NCBI RefSeq assembly: GCF_021216675.1
Contig: NZ_CP086120.1
Location: 3,284,501-3,348,500 of the forward strand
Direction: 5' to 3'
DNA from: Streptomyces gobiensis
Lineage (GTDB): Bacteria > Actinomycetota > Actinomycetes > Streptomycetales > Streptomycetaceae
DNA length: 64,000 bases
The first letter of the stretch is position 1; each line of letters begins with the position of its first letter. The notes beneath the pieces are model-generated. The model was not told where the DNA came from. It made no database searches and worked only from the letters and a program-made list of their open reading frames with translations. Positions 56,861-64,000 of the stretch are shown piece after piece. Both the position numbers and the translations under genes were made by a program.

Positions 56861-57118
56861 TCAGTTCACTCCGGCGGCGGTGGAGTTCACCGCGTCGACA
56901 ACCTGGCGGGGCGTGCGCAGCTCCAGGATCTGTTCATCCGACAGGACTACGCCGTACTGCTGCTGAATGCGCGCCGCCGTCTCCAGCATGGCCAGCGAGT
57001 CATAACCGAGGTCCTCGAACTCAACGTCCTGGATATCGCCCGACAGGTCGATCGACTCGTCGGCGCCCGCCCCCTGCACAAGGATGCGCTGCAGATCGTC
57101 GATGGTCATGATGCTCAT
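56861..57118 (-). CDS. Type II PKS acyl carrier protein
   Basis: 85 residues (MSIMTIDDLQRIL; the second Met at residue 4 may be the true start). The phosphopantetheine Ser is in the LGYDSLAML motif near residue 41, the length and acidic helices are typical. It carries the growing poly-beta-keto chain between KS/CLF and tailoring enzymes. Placed 44 bp after the CLF gene. Confidence 0.95.
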   Translation of the reverse strand: MSIMTIDDLQRILVQGAGADESIDLSGDIQDVEFEDLGYDSLAMLETAARIQQQYGVVLSDEQILELRTPRQVVDAVNSTAAGVN

Positions 57119-57162
57119 GAAGGTCTCCTGTTCTGAGAGTGTGGTGAGGTTCGGGCCGGCGG

Positions 57163-58386
57163 TCAGTCACGCACCGCGCGGATCACCAGCGCTGAATTGA
57201 AGCCCCAGCGGCCCCGGGCGAGCACCAGGGCGGCCGAGACCTGGGTCTCCCTGGGCCGGTCCAGGACCAGGTCAAGGCCGTAGTCGTCGGGCACGTCCAC
57301 GGCGCGGCCCGTCGGGGGGATCACGCCATCACGGATGGACAGCAGTGCGTCCGTCACATCGAGCGGTCCGCCGCCCGCGTACAGCCGGCCGGTCAGCGCC
57401 TTGGGGGCGGTCACCGGCACGCCCCGCGCGCCGAACAGCTCACGCAGCGCGGAGGCCTCGGCCCGGTCCTCGTCGGGGGTGCCGGCCGCGTCGGCGAAGA
57501 CCACGTCGATGTCGCCGGGTCGCAGTCCGGCGTCGGCCAGGGCCAGTTCGGCGGCCCGGCGCAGACCCGGCGGGCGGTTCGAGCCGGGCGCCGGGTCGAA
57601 GGTCGCGGCGTATCCGGCGATCTCGCCGTACGCCTGGCCCGCGCCGCGGGCGCGGAACGCGGCGGCCGACTCCAGCACCAGCATGGCCCCGCCCTCGCCG
57701 GGCACGAAGCCGGGAGCGGCCCGGTCGAAGGGCAGGTAGGACCGCTCCGCCTGGGTGGCGTGGCTGACCCGGCCGGTGGCCAGATGGGACGCCCAGCCCC
57801 ATGGATCAAGGGCGGAGTCCACACCTCCGCTCAGCACCAGACGAGTGCCCTGCCGGATCACGCGCCGGGCGTGGCCGAGCGCGTCGAGGCCCCCGGCCTG
57901 CTCGGCGACCAGCACGGCACCGGGTCCGCGCATACCGTTCCTGATCGACAGCTGGCCGGTGTTGACGGCGTAGAACCATGCGAAGGACTCATACACGCTG
58001 ACGTACTGCGGGCCCTTGGTCCACAGCTTGTCGAACTCACGGTGGGTGAACTCGAATCCCCCAGAAGCATTGGACGTGATCACGCCCATGTCGAACTCCG
58101 GGATCTCCGCCGGGTCGGCCACCGCGTCGGCCAGCGCCCAGTCGGCGGCGGCCAGCGCGAGCCGGGTGGAGACGTCGGTCTGCGGCAGCAGCCGGCTCGG
58201 GATGTGATCGGCCGGCGCGAAGTCGGTGATCTGCCCGGCCAGCGTGGCCGGGTAGCGCGAGACGTCGAAACGGGTGATCCGGGAGATGCCGTCACGCCCC
58301 TCCAGGGTGGCCTGCCAGTGTTCCTTGGCCCCGAGGCCGTTGGGCGCCGCCACTCCGATGCCGGTGACATACACCGTGTCGCTCAT
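57163..58386 (-). CDS. Type II PKS chain-length factor (KS-beta)
   Basis: 407 residues from ATG 58386. Ketosynthase fold in which the active-site Cys is replaced by Gln ([13 protein letters not shown], near residue 162), the hallmark of the chain-length factor that decarboxylates malonyl units and sets chain length. It begins [20 protein letters not shown] and overlaps the KS-alpha stop as ATGA, as is needed for the KS-CLF heterodimer. Chain length is not predicted here. Confidence 0.96.
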   Translation of the reverse strand: MSDTVYVTGIGVAAPNGLGAKEHWQATLEGRDGISRITRFDVSRYPATLAGQITDFAPADHIPSRLLPQTDVSTRLALAAADWALADAVADPAEIPEFDMGVITSNASGGFEFTHREFDKLWTKGPQYVSVYESFAWFYAVNTGQLSIRNGMRGPGAVLVAEQAGGLDALGHARRVIRQGTRLVLSGGVDSALDPWGWASHLATGRVSHATQAERSYLPFDRAAPGFVPGEGGAMLVLESAAAFRARGAGQAYGEIAGYAATFDPAPGSNRPPGLRRAAELALADAGLRPGDIDVVFADAAGTPDEDRAEASALRELFGARGVPVTAPKALTGRLYAGGGPLDVTDALLSIRDGVIPPTGRAVDVPDDYGLDLVLDRPRETQVSAALVLARGRWGFNSALVIRAVRD

Positions 58387-59651
58387 GCCGCCGTCCTTCC
58401 CTGGGCGCGGAGCACCATGGCGCTCTGGAATCCGCCGAAGCCGCTGCCCACGGTGAGCACCGTGTCCAGACGCTGCTCGCGTGCCGTCAGTGGTACGTAG
58501 TCGAGGTCGCACTCGGGGTCCGGCTCACGCAGATTCGCGGTGGGCGGCACCACCCCGTGCTTGATGGCCAGGGCGGAGGCGGCGATCTCGATGGAGCCAA
58601 TCGCGCCCAGCGAGTGCCCGACCATCGATTTGATGGAGCTCACCGGGACGCGATAGGCGTGCTCGCGCAGGCTGCGCTTGAACGCGGCCGTCTCGTGGCG
58701 GTCGTTCTGTTTGGTGCCGGAGCCGTGGGCGTTGACGTAGTCGACGGCGGTCGGGTCGAGCCGGGACTGGTCGAGCGCGTGGGTGATCGCCTCGGACATC
58801 TCCCGGCCGTCGGGCTTGAGACCGGTCATGTGGTAGGCGTTGAGCCTGGTCGCGTAGCCGGTGATCTCGGCGTAGATGTCCGCGCCCCGCCGCCTGGCGC
58901 TCTCGTACTCCTCCAGGACGAACATCGCGGCACCCTCAGCGAGCACGAAGCCATTGCGGGTGTTGTCGAAGGGGCGGGAGGCGTGCTCGGGGTCGTCGTT
59001 GCGCGGGGTGGTCGCCTTGATGGCGTCGAAGCAGGCCACCACGATCGGCGAGATCGGGGTGTCGGAGGCGCCCGCGATCATCACATCGACGGTGCCCTCG
59101 CGGATCAGCTGGCTGGCATAGCCCACCGCGTCGAGGCCGGAGGTGCAGCCGTCGGACACCATGGCGACCGGGCCTTCCGCGCCGACGGTCCAGGCGACCT
59201 CGGCCGGCATGACGCTGGGCACCATGTGGTCGAACATATGTGGGGAGAGATAGTCCGGGTCGACCTCCCACTCCCGGCCCCGGTCGGACAGCACGAGGTA
59301 TTCCCGCTCCAGCGAGGTGGCGGCCGCCACCGCGCTGCCGAGGCTGACGCCGATGCGGTGCGGGTCGGTTCCGGCGAACTCCAGGCCGCTGTCGGCCACC
59401 GCGTCCCGGACACACACCACGGCGAACTGCGCGGCGCGGTCCATGCGCCGGGTCTCCCGGGGGCTGAGCCCCTCCAGCTCGGCGTCGAAGTCGACTGCCG
59501 CGGCCACCTGGGAGCGGTAGGGAGAGGGATCGAAGAAGGACAGCCGGCGGGTGGCGGTCTGGCCGGAGGTCAGCAGGTTCCAGAAGTCCTTGGCCGAGGG
59601 GCCGCCCGGGGCTCGGACCCCCATGCCCGTGAGGACGACACGTCGGGTCAC
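58383..59651 (-). CDS. Type II PKS ketosynthase alpha
   Basis: 422 residues from GTG 59651 ([17 protein letters not shown]). The catalytic Cys is in [15 protein letters not shown] (near residue 169), His in [13 protein letters not shown] (near 309) and [11 protein letters not shown] (near 346). It condenses malonyl units with the CLF. Gene order KS-alpha, CLF, ACP, aromatase/cyclase, MBL cyclase forms one operon ending at the hairpin near 54916. Confidence 0.97.
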   Translation of the reverse strand: MTRRVVLTGMGVRAPGGPSAKDFWNLLTSGQTATRRLSFFDPSPYRSQVAAAVDFDAELEGLSPRETRRMDRAAQFAVVCVRDAVADSGLEFAGTDPHRIGVSLGSAVAAATSLEREYLVLSDRGREWEVDPDYLSPHMFDHMVPSVMPAEVAWTVGAEGPVAMVSDGCTSGLDAVGYASQLIREGTVDVMIAGASDTPISPIVVACFDAIKATTPRNDDPEHASRPFDNTRNGFVLAEGAAMFVLEEYESARRRGADIYAEITGYATRLNAYHMTGLKPDGREMSEAITHALDQSRLDPTAVDYVNAHGSGTKQNDRHETAAFKRSLREHAYRVPVSSIKSMVGHSLGAIGSIEIAASALAIKHGVVPPTANLREPDPECDLDYVPLTAREQRLDTVLTVGSGFGGFQSAMVLRAQGRTAA

Positions 59652-59710
59652 CGGGCACCTCCGTGGGGAGTGCTGCAGCGCGTCAAGGCTCTCTTCCTTC
59701 CTTAGGTGGT

Positions 59711-60859
59711 TCAGTCCGCGGCCGGGGTCAGCAGGCTCCGGGCGTAGGCGCTGGCCGCCGGGGCGAACTGCAGTCCGCTGTGTCCGGCGCCGGAGTTCAC
59801 ATCGCGCCAGAACCGCTGAAGGTCCTCGGATTCGGCTTGTCCCCGGCTGCCGGAGGTGCGCAGGAGGGTGTCCACGGTGGTGGCGAGCAGGTCGGCGGCG
59901 AGGGCGCAGTCACGCCCGTTGCGCACGGTGTCCAGAGCGGTGACGGCACCGCTGTCAGACACTGAGGCCACCCGCTCCAGCAGCAGCCGGGCCGCGTCGA
60001 TCTGCCCGTCGGCGCGGGCCAGAACCAGCTCGGCCGCGGTACGGTCCGCGCCGCCGGAGATCGCACCGCCGGGGCCCTGGAGCTTCGCCTCGGTCAGTTC
60101 GGTCCAGCGGTTCCGCGCGCCACGCGCGGCACCGAGCAGCGGGGCGGTGAGGGTGAGCCCGTTGGCGGCCTTCATCGGCGTCCGGTGGCAGGGGGCCTCG
60201 GCGTCGGGAGCCAGGCCCGCGAGGAGCGTGTCGAGCGCGACGGAGTGGTCCTTGGGCACGGTCACCTCGTCGAGCAGCAGGGTATTGCTGCCCGTTGCCC
60301 GCATCCCGGTGTTGAACCACGTGTCCACCGTGCGGTACGCCTCACGGGGCACTGCGAAGAAGCGGGGCTCCTGGCCGCCTTCCGCTGTGGCCGTACGGGC
60401 GCACACCAGCGCCCAGGAGGAGAGATCAACCCCGCTGACGTATGTCCAGCGGCCGGAGACCCGCCAGCCGCCGGGTACCGGACGGGCTTCGCCCGATGGC
60501 ACCAGGGCGCCGACCACGATGGTGTCCGGGCACCGGGCCCAGATCGCGCGCCGACCGGCCTCCGGCAGGTACGCCGCCATCCGCCCGACGCTCGCGGCGA
60601 GCGAGGCGAACCAGGCGGTGGAGGCGCACCCCTCGCCGATCTCAGCGACGGCTGCCAGCAGTTCGGCGAAGGTACCGGCGCTGCCACCGAAGCGGGTGGG
60701 CACGAAGTGCCGGGCGAAGCCTGCCTCGATCACCAGCGCTGCCACATCCGAGTCGATCAGACGCCGTGCCTCCGCCTCAGCCGCGTGCTTGGCGGCGAGC
60801 GCCGCGATGTGTTCCGCGGCGAGGAGGAGGGAGGTTGAGCTGAGCGCGTGGGTCATCAT
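59711..60859 (-). CDS. Acyl-CoA-dehydrogenase-fold flavin monooxygenase (ActVA-ORF5-like)
   Basis: 382 residues (ATG 60859 or 60856). N-terminal helical domain ([20 protein letters not shown]), a middle beta domain with [20 protein letters not shown], and the C-terminal four-helix bundle lacking the usual catalytic Glu of acyl-CoA dehydrogenases: the pattern of two-component FMNH2-dependent group D monooxygenases. ActVA-ORF5 and relatives hydroxylate the aromatic ring in benzoisochromanequinone pathways with flavin from a separate reductase. The FMN reductase at the cluster edge is a candidate partner. Sits 59 bp upstream of KS-alpha. Confidence 0.86.
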   Translation of the reverse strand: MMTHALSSTSLLLAAEHIAALAAKHAAEAEARRLIDSDVAALVIEAGFARHFVPTRFGGSAGTFAELLAAVAEIGEGCASTAWFASLAASVGRMAAYLPEAGRRAIWARCPDTIVVGALVPSGEARPVPGGWRVSGRWTYVSGVDLSSWALVCARTATAEGGQEPRFFAVPREAYRTVDTWFNTGMRATGSNTLLLDEVTVPKDHSVALDTLLAGLAPDAEAPCHRTPMKAANGLTLTAPLLGAARGARNRWTELTEAKLQGPGGAISGGADRTAAELVLARADGQIDAARLLLERVASVSDSGAVTALDTVRNGRDCALAADLLATTVDTLLRTSGSRGQAESEDLQRFWRDVNSGAGHSGLQFAPAASAYARSLLTPAAD

Positions 60860-60908
60860 GCCACCGTCTAGTCGTTGAGTCGTCGAGTGCCGTCGTCGGA
60901 GGCACCCC

Positions 60909-61694
60909 CTAGTAGTTGCCGAGGCCGCCGCAGACGTTCAGCGCCTGGGCGGTGACGGCGGCGGCGCCGTCGCTGATGAGGTAGTCGACCATCGCGGCCA
61001 CTTCGGCGGTCTCGACATAGCGGCCCATCGGGACGCGGGCGGTGACCCGGGAGTGCGCCTCCTCGGTGGAGACACCCCAGATACCGGCGTAGTGGGCGCG
61101 TACCTTCTCGGCCATCGGGGTCTCGACGAAGCCGGGGCAGACCGCGTTCACCGTGATTCCGGTCTTGGCGAGTTCCAGTCCCCATGCCTTGGAGAGGCCC
61201 ACCACGCCGTGCTTGGCAGCGGAGTACGGGGCACCGTGCAGCACACCCTGCTTGCCGCCGGTGGAGGCGATGTTGATGATGCGGCCCCAGCCGCTGCCGG
61301 ACATGCCGCCGTTGTTGAGGACTTCCTTGGTCATCAGGAAGACACTGTTGAGGTTGGTGTTGATGACATCGAGCCACAGCTCGTCCGGCACATCCTGGGT
61401 GATGCCCCCGCCACTGCGGCCCGCGTTGTTGACCAGGATGCCGACCGGGCCGAAGCGGGCCACGGCCGCCGCGACGAACGCGCGGATCTGTGCCGGGTCG
61501 CTGACGTCGCAGGTCTGCCCGTCGACCTCGAGCCCCTCCGCCTGGAAGTCCTTCAGCACGGTAGCGAGGTGGTCGGCCGAACGTGAGCAGATGAAGACCC
61601 GATTCCCCGATTGCGCCAGCCGCGTCGCGATCTCCAGTCCGATACCGCTGGTGGCACCCGTCACGAGGGCCACCGGCTTGATCTTCTCGGTCAT
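60909..61694 (-). CDS. Type II polyketide C9 ketoreductase (ActIII-like SDR)
   Basis: 261 residues from ATG 61694 behind GGAGGAAGA. TGATSGIGLEIA (residues 12-23) is the NADPH motif, and catalytic Ser, Tyr and Lys lie in NIASTGGKQG and APYSAAKHG, at positions 144, 157 and 161 in the ActIII numbering, which aligns without gaps in my recollection. The loop usually PGG at 94-96 reads SGG here. It reduces the C9 ketone of the nascent chain; this fixes the folding pattern used by ActVII/ActIV-type cyclases. Divergent from the SnoaL-like gene across a heptamer-repeat region. Confidence 0.95.
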   Translation of the reverse strand: MTEKIKPVALVTGATSGIGLEIATRLAQSGNRVFICSRSADHLATVLKDFQAEGLEVDGQTCDVSDPAQIRAFVAAAVARFGPVGILVNNAGRSGGGITQDVPDELWLDVINTNLNSVFLMTKEVLNNGGMSGSGWGRIINIASTGGKQGVLHGAPYSAAKHGVVGLSKAWGLELAKTGITVNAVCPGFVETPMAEKVRAHYAGIWGVSTEEAHSRVTARVPMGRYVETAEVAAMVDYLISDGAAAVTAQALNVCGGLGNY

Positions 61695-61750
61695 TCTTCC
61701 TCCATCGCATTGCGTCGCGCCCGTCTGCTGCCGACCTTCGTCCACGCTTC

Positions 61751-61779
61751 TCGAGCGCCGGTCGAACTGGCCTGGAACG
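61751..61779. promoter_or_regulatory. SARP-type heptamer repeats between ketoreductase and SnoaL genes
   Basis: On the plus strand TCGAGCG (61751), TCGAACT (61762) and the weaker TGGAACG (61773) recur at 11 bp. Read on the minus strand TCGACCG and TCGAGAA at 11 bp are followed 8 bases later by GAAGGT, a possible -10 for the ketoreductase operon. Confidence 0.65.
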
Positions 61780-61852
61780 GCACTCTCAGTCCTGCCTCAA
61801 GCCGGATTCGATCCGGCCGGGCCACCGTGGGCCCCTGTGACCAGCGGGAGTG

Positions 61853-61888
61853 CGAGGAGCACAATGACCACGAGGAGCACAATGATCA
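61853..61888 (+). repeat. 18-bp tandem duplication of ribosome-binding site plus start codon
   Basis: CGAGGAGCACAATGACCA (61853-61870) is followed directly by CGAGGAGCACAATGATCA (61871-61888). Each copy has its own GAGGAG and an ATG, in frame with each other. Confidence 0.85.
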
Positions 61889-62331
61889 CGACGACCCCCC
61901 TGAGCGACCTGACCGGCCTGTACGCGCGGGTCCAGCAGTTCTACGCCCAGCAGATGCACGCGCTCGACGGCGGCGACTTCGCGCAGTACGCCGCGACGTT
62001 CACTCCCGATGGGGAGTTCAGCCACACACCGGGGCGTCCTCCGGCCCGTACTCGGGAGGGCATCGCGGCCGAGCTGCACGCCTTCCACGAGCAGCGGTTC
62101 GGGAACGACCCGGTGCGTCGCCGGCACTGGTTCAACATGATCAGGCTGGCGCCGGGGGAGGACGGCACCATCCGGTCCACCTTCTATGTCCTTGTAGTCA
62201 CCAGCCGTCCCGGCGTGCGGGAGCCGGAGATCGCCCCGAGCTGTGTGGTCCACGATGTGCTGGTGGAGGAGGGCGGGGAGCTGTTCAACCGCAGCCGCCG
62301 GGTCGACCACGACTATCTCGGTATCGGCTGA
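61864..62331 (+). CDS. SnoaL-like (NTF2-fold) polyketide tailoring protein
   Basis: 155 residues from ATG 61864, or 149 from ATG 61882; both have a GAGGAG site because of an 18-bp duplication. The compact alpha/beta cone fold is indicated by YAQQMHALDGGDFAQYAATF with TPDGEFSHTP, RRHWFNMIRLAP and NRSRRVDHDYLGIG. This is the SnoaL_4/dioxygenase-beta-like branch, which includes small proteins of unknown or cyclase/hydroxylase function in aromatic polyketide clusters. It is the only cluster gene other than the SARP on the plus strand, and converges on the dehydratase gene with 11 bp between stops. Confidence 0.8.
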   Translation: MTTRSTMITTTPLSDLTGLYARVQQFYAQQMHALDGGDFAQYAATFTPDGEFSHTPGRPPARTREGIAAELHAFHEQRFGNDPVRRRHWFNMIRLAPGEDGTIRSTFYVLVVTSRPGVREPEIAPSCVVHDVLVEEGGELFNRSRRVDHDYLGIG

Positions 62332-62342
62332 CGGCACGCGTG

Positions 62343-63728
62343 TCAGGAGTTCTTGACGGCGAACTCCCGCAGTGATTCGGCCACGTAGTCGATCATCTCT
62401 TCGGTGAGGCCCGGGTAGACGCCGGTCCAGAAGGTGTGCTCGGCGATGAGGTCGCTGTTCTCCAGCGTGCCGTGGATACGGCGCGGAACGCCGATGTAGG
62501 CGGGGTGCCGGGTGAGGTTGCCCGCGAAGAACCGGCGGGTGCCGATCCGGCGGGACTCCAGGTGAGCCACCAGATCCTTGCGGGTGTAGCCCGCGTCGGG
62601 CAGCACGGTCAGGCAGAAGCCGAACCAGCTGGGATCGCTGTCCGGGGTCGGCTCGGGCAGCAGCAGCCCCGGTACGCCGTCAAGTGCCTCCCGCATCCGC
62701 TGCCAGTTGGCGCGGCGCGCGGTACCGAAGTCCGGGAGCTGGCGGAGCTGGCTCAGGCCCAGCGCGGCCTGCATATCGGTCGCCTTCAGGTTGTAGCCCA
62801 CGTGCGAGAAGATGTACTTGTGGTCGTAGCCGTGCGGCAGGTCACCGAGCTGGTAGTCGAACCGCTTGAAACAGCGGTTGTCCTCGCCGGGCTCGCACCA
62901 GCAGTCCCGCCCCCAGTCGCGCAGTGACTCCACGATCCGGGCGAGCACCAGATTGTCGGTGAGTACGCAACCGCCCTCGCCCATCGCGATGTGGTGGGCC
63001 GGATAGAAACTGACCGTGGCGATATCGCCGAACGAGCCGGTCGGCTGGCCCTGGTAGGTGGAGCCCACCGCGTCGCAGTTGTCCTCGATGAGGAAAAGGT
63101 CATGCTCCTCGGCGATCCGGGCGACATCGGCGGCGGCGAAGGGGTTGCCCAGCGCGTGGGCGATCATGATGGCCCTGGTGCGCGGGCCGATCGCGGCCTC
63201 GATGCGCTCCGGTGTGGTGTTGTACGTACCGAGTTCCACATCGACGAAGACCGGCACCAGACCGTTCTGGAGGATCGGGTTGACCGTGGTGGGGAAGCCC
63301 GCCGCCACAGTGATCACCTCATCGCCGGGCACCAGCCGGCGGTCCTCCAGCAGCGGGGAGGTGAAAGCGGACAGTGCCAGCAGATTGGCCGATGAACCGG
63401 AGTTGGTCAGATGGGCCTTGCGCAGCTTGAGGACCCGGGAGAACTCCCGCTCAAAGCGGCGGGTGCTGACCCCGGCGGCGATCCGCACGTCGAGTGCGGC
63501 CTCCACCAGAGCGGCGCGGTCCTCCGCGTCGAACACCGCGCCCGAAGGCCAGATGGGTGTCACTCCGGGGACGAACTCCCCGCGGACACCGCCATGGTGG
63601 TCCTCACCCATGCCATGGTAAGCCCGGACCTGGTCCAGGATATGAGCTTTTGCCTGGCTCGCGCTCTGGCTCGCGCTCTGACTCGCGCTCTGACTTGCGC
63701 TCTGACTCGCGCTCTGGGTAGTGCTCAC
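62343..63728 (-). CDS. NDP-4-keto-6-deoxyhexose 3-dehydratase (E1/SpnQ/RfbH type)
   Basis: 461 residues from GTG 63728 behind GGAGG. DegT/DnrJ/EryC1 aminotransferase fold, but the PLP-binding Lys is replaced by His in [14 protein letters not shown], as in 3-dehydratases that use pyridoxamine phosphate. A [2Fe-2S] motif C-x57-C-x-C-x7-C is exact, starting in IEDNC and ending in [11 protein letters not shown]. The enzyme removes the C3 hydroxyl of an NDP-4-keto-6-deoxyhexose, on the way to sugars such as rhodinose or forosamine. Its N-terminus has five SASQ repeats. It overlaps the upstream reductase gene as GTGA. Confidence 0.93.
   Translation of the reverse strand: MSTTQSASQSASQSASQSASQSASQAKAHILDQVRAYHGMGEDHHGGVRGEFVPGVTPIWPSGAVFDAEDRAALVEAALDVRIAAGVSTRRFEREFSRVLKLRKAHLTNSGSSANLLALSAFTSPLLEDRRLVPGDEVITVAAGFPTTVNPILQNGLVPVFVDVELGTYNTTPERIEAAIGPRTRAIMIAHALGNPFAAADVARIAEEHDLFLIEDNCDAVGSTYQGQPTGSFGDIATVSFYPAHHIAMGEGGCVLTDNLVLARIVESLRDWGRDCWCEPGEDNRCFKRFDYQLGDLPHGYDHKYIFSHVGYNLKATDMQAALGLSQLRQLPDFGTARRANWQRMREALDGVPGLLLPEPTPDSDPSWFGFCLTVLPDAGYTRKDLVAHLESRRIGTRRFFAGNLTRHPAYIGVPRRIHGTLENSDLIAEHTFWTGVYPGLTEEMIDYVAESLREFAVKNS
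63652..63715 (-). repeat. 12-bp tandem repeats encoding (SASQ)5
   Basis: Five copies of a GCGCTCTGACTC-type unit with one or two substitutions lie at the 5' end of the 3-dehydratase gene. Being a multiple of three, copy-number change would keep the frame. Confidence 0.88.
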
Positions 63729-64000
63729 TTCTGCCTCCACGGAGCATGCAACGGGATGCCGGCGCACCGGCGGATCGCGGCGATCAGGTGTGCCTGGCGC
63801 ACGATCGCGGGGTCGGCCGTGGTGTCCTTCTCCAGCACGGCACGTACGAACGCGGCGACGGACGCTCCGACCTGGTCCTCGGCGGCGAGGACGAGCCGTT
63901 CGGTCCCGCCGCGGTCGAGGCGTACCACGGGGCGGTGGTCGGCCGGCGGGGTGAAGGCGTGGTCGAGACGGAGCCGTCCCGCGCTGCCGTACAGCTCGTA
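63725..64000 (-). CDS. Gfo/Idh/MocA-family NDP-hexose reductase, C-terminal part (cut by window edge)
   Basis: The last 91 residues of a protein whose start lies beyond 64000. [19 protein letters not shown] and [19 protein letters not shown] with [20 protein letters not shown] are the typical C-terminal domain end of Gfo/Idh/MocA sugar oxidoreductases, such as the NDP-hexose 3-ketoreductases of antibiotic clusters. Its stop overlaps the 3-dehydratase start as GTGA, so both belong to one deoxysugar operon. The NAD-binding domain is not in view, so the precise reaction is inferred from context. Confidence 0.78.
   Translation of the reverse strand, partial: YELYGSAGRLRLDHAFTPPADHRPVVRLDRGGTERLVLAAEDQVGASVAAFVRAVLEKDTTADPAIVRQAHLIAAIRRCAGIPLHAPWRQK

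Noticed and set aside
61801-61820. tRNA-like GGATTCGATCC sequence
   Set aside because: It resembles a T-arm, but no acceptor, D or anticodon arms surround it; I found no tRNA or rRNA gene in the window.

Overview
The window is high-GC actinobacterial DNA and is almost certainly from a Streptomyces chromosome. Pointers are long runs of G/C-ending codons, frequent GTG starts, 4-base ATGA/GTGA gene overlaps, futalosine-pathway menaquinone genes, a complete nuoA-N operon, a streptophobe-type membrane protein and an actinomycete SARP regulator. From memory, the order cold-shock protein, mqnA, kinase, mqnC, menG, geranylgeranyl reductase, NlpC/P60, TSUP permease, nuoA-N, polyprenyl synthase, korAB, two-component system matches the S. 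coelicolor core near SCO4505-SCO4598. I could not check this.

Layout. 1-7.4 kb: a secreted DUF4360 protein, an FAD oxidoreductase coupled to an isochorismatase-type hydrolase, a hotdog thioesterase, a long-chain acyl-CoA ligase divergent from an AraC-type regulator, a secreted lipase, a 27%-histidine small protein and the stump of a sugar/polyol MFS transporter. 7.7-16.2 kb: cold-shock protein, then mqnA, a Ser/Thr kinase, mqnC, an amidohydrolase stub, menG, a zinc-ribbon membrane protein and a geranylgeranyl reductase; this is mainly menaquinone supply. 16.3-18.2 kb: an NlpC/P60 wall hydrolase and a TSUP permease. 18.9-35.2 kb: the 14-gene complex I operon behind a Rex-type operator, so menaquinone synthesis and its main reductase are neighbours. 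35.9-44.6 kb: a lipoprotein, fumarylacetoacetase, polyprenyl diphosphate synthase (probable menaquinone side chain), a LolA-like secreted protein, RarD and the two subunits of a 2-oxoacid:ferredoxin oxidoreductase. 44.8-48.1 kb: one response regulator with two tandem histidine kinases that share a perfectly identical 451-bp block.

From about 48.2 kb to the right edge there is an accessory type II polyketide gene cluster, cut by the window end. It has KS-alpha, KS-beta/CLF, ACP, a didomain aromatase/cyclase, an ActIV-like metallo-beta-lactamase-fold cyclase, an ActIII-like C9 ketoreductase, an ActVI-ORF1-like 3-hydroxyacyl-CoA dehydrogenase, an ActVA-ORF5-like flavin monooxygenase, a SnoaL-like protein, a glycosyltransferase, an MFS exporter, a SARP activator, and deoxysugar genes (an E1/SpnQ-type 3-dehydratase and part of a Gfo/Idh/MocA reductase). 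This set predicts a glycosylated benzoisochromanequinone-like aromatic polyketide carrying a 3-deoxysugar. The class is inferred from family membership; the exact product is not determined.

The cluster's regulation is unusually legible. Direct repeats of TCGA-type heptamers with an 11-bp period, the hallmark of SARP binding, stand upstream of the hydroxyacyl dehydrogenase operon, upstream of the glycosyltransferase and between the divergent ketoreductase and SnoaL genes. In the first two the array ends exactly 8 bp before a -10-like hexamer. Both the SARP gene and the exporter gene carry a TTA codon (bldA control), as I recall for actinorhodin. Two further promoters share a MerR-like TTGACCTCAA layout with a 19-bp spacer. 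A 219-bp MITE-like element carrying a terminator separates the cyclase gene from the glycosyltransferase. Several intergenic regions contain members of a dispersed GC-rich palindromic repeat family, some next to about 91-bp tandem repeats.
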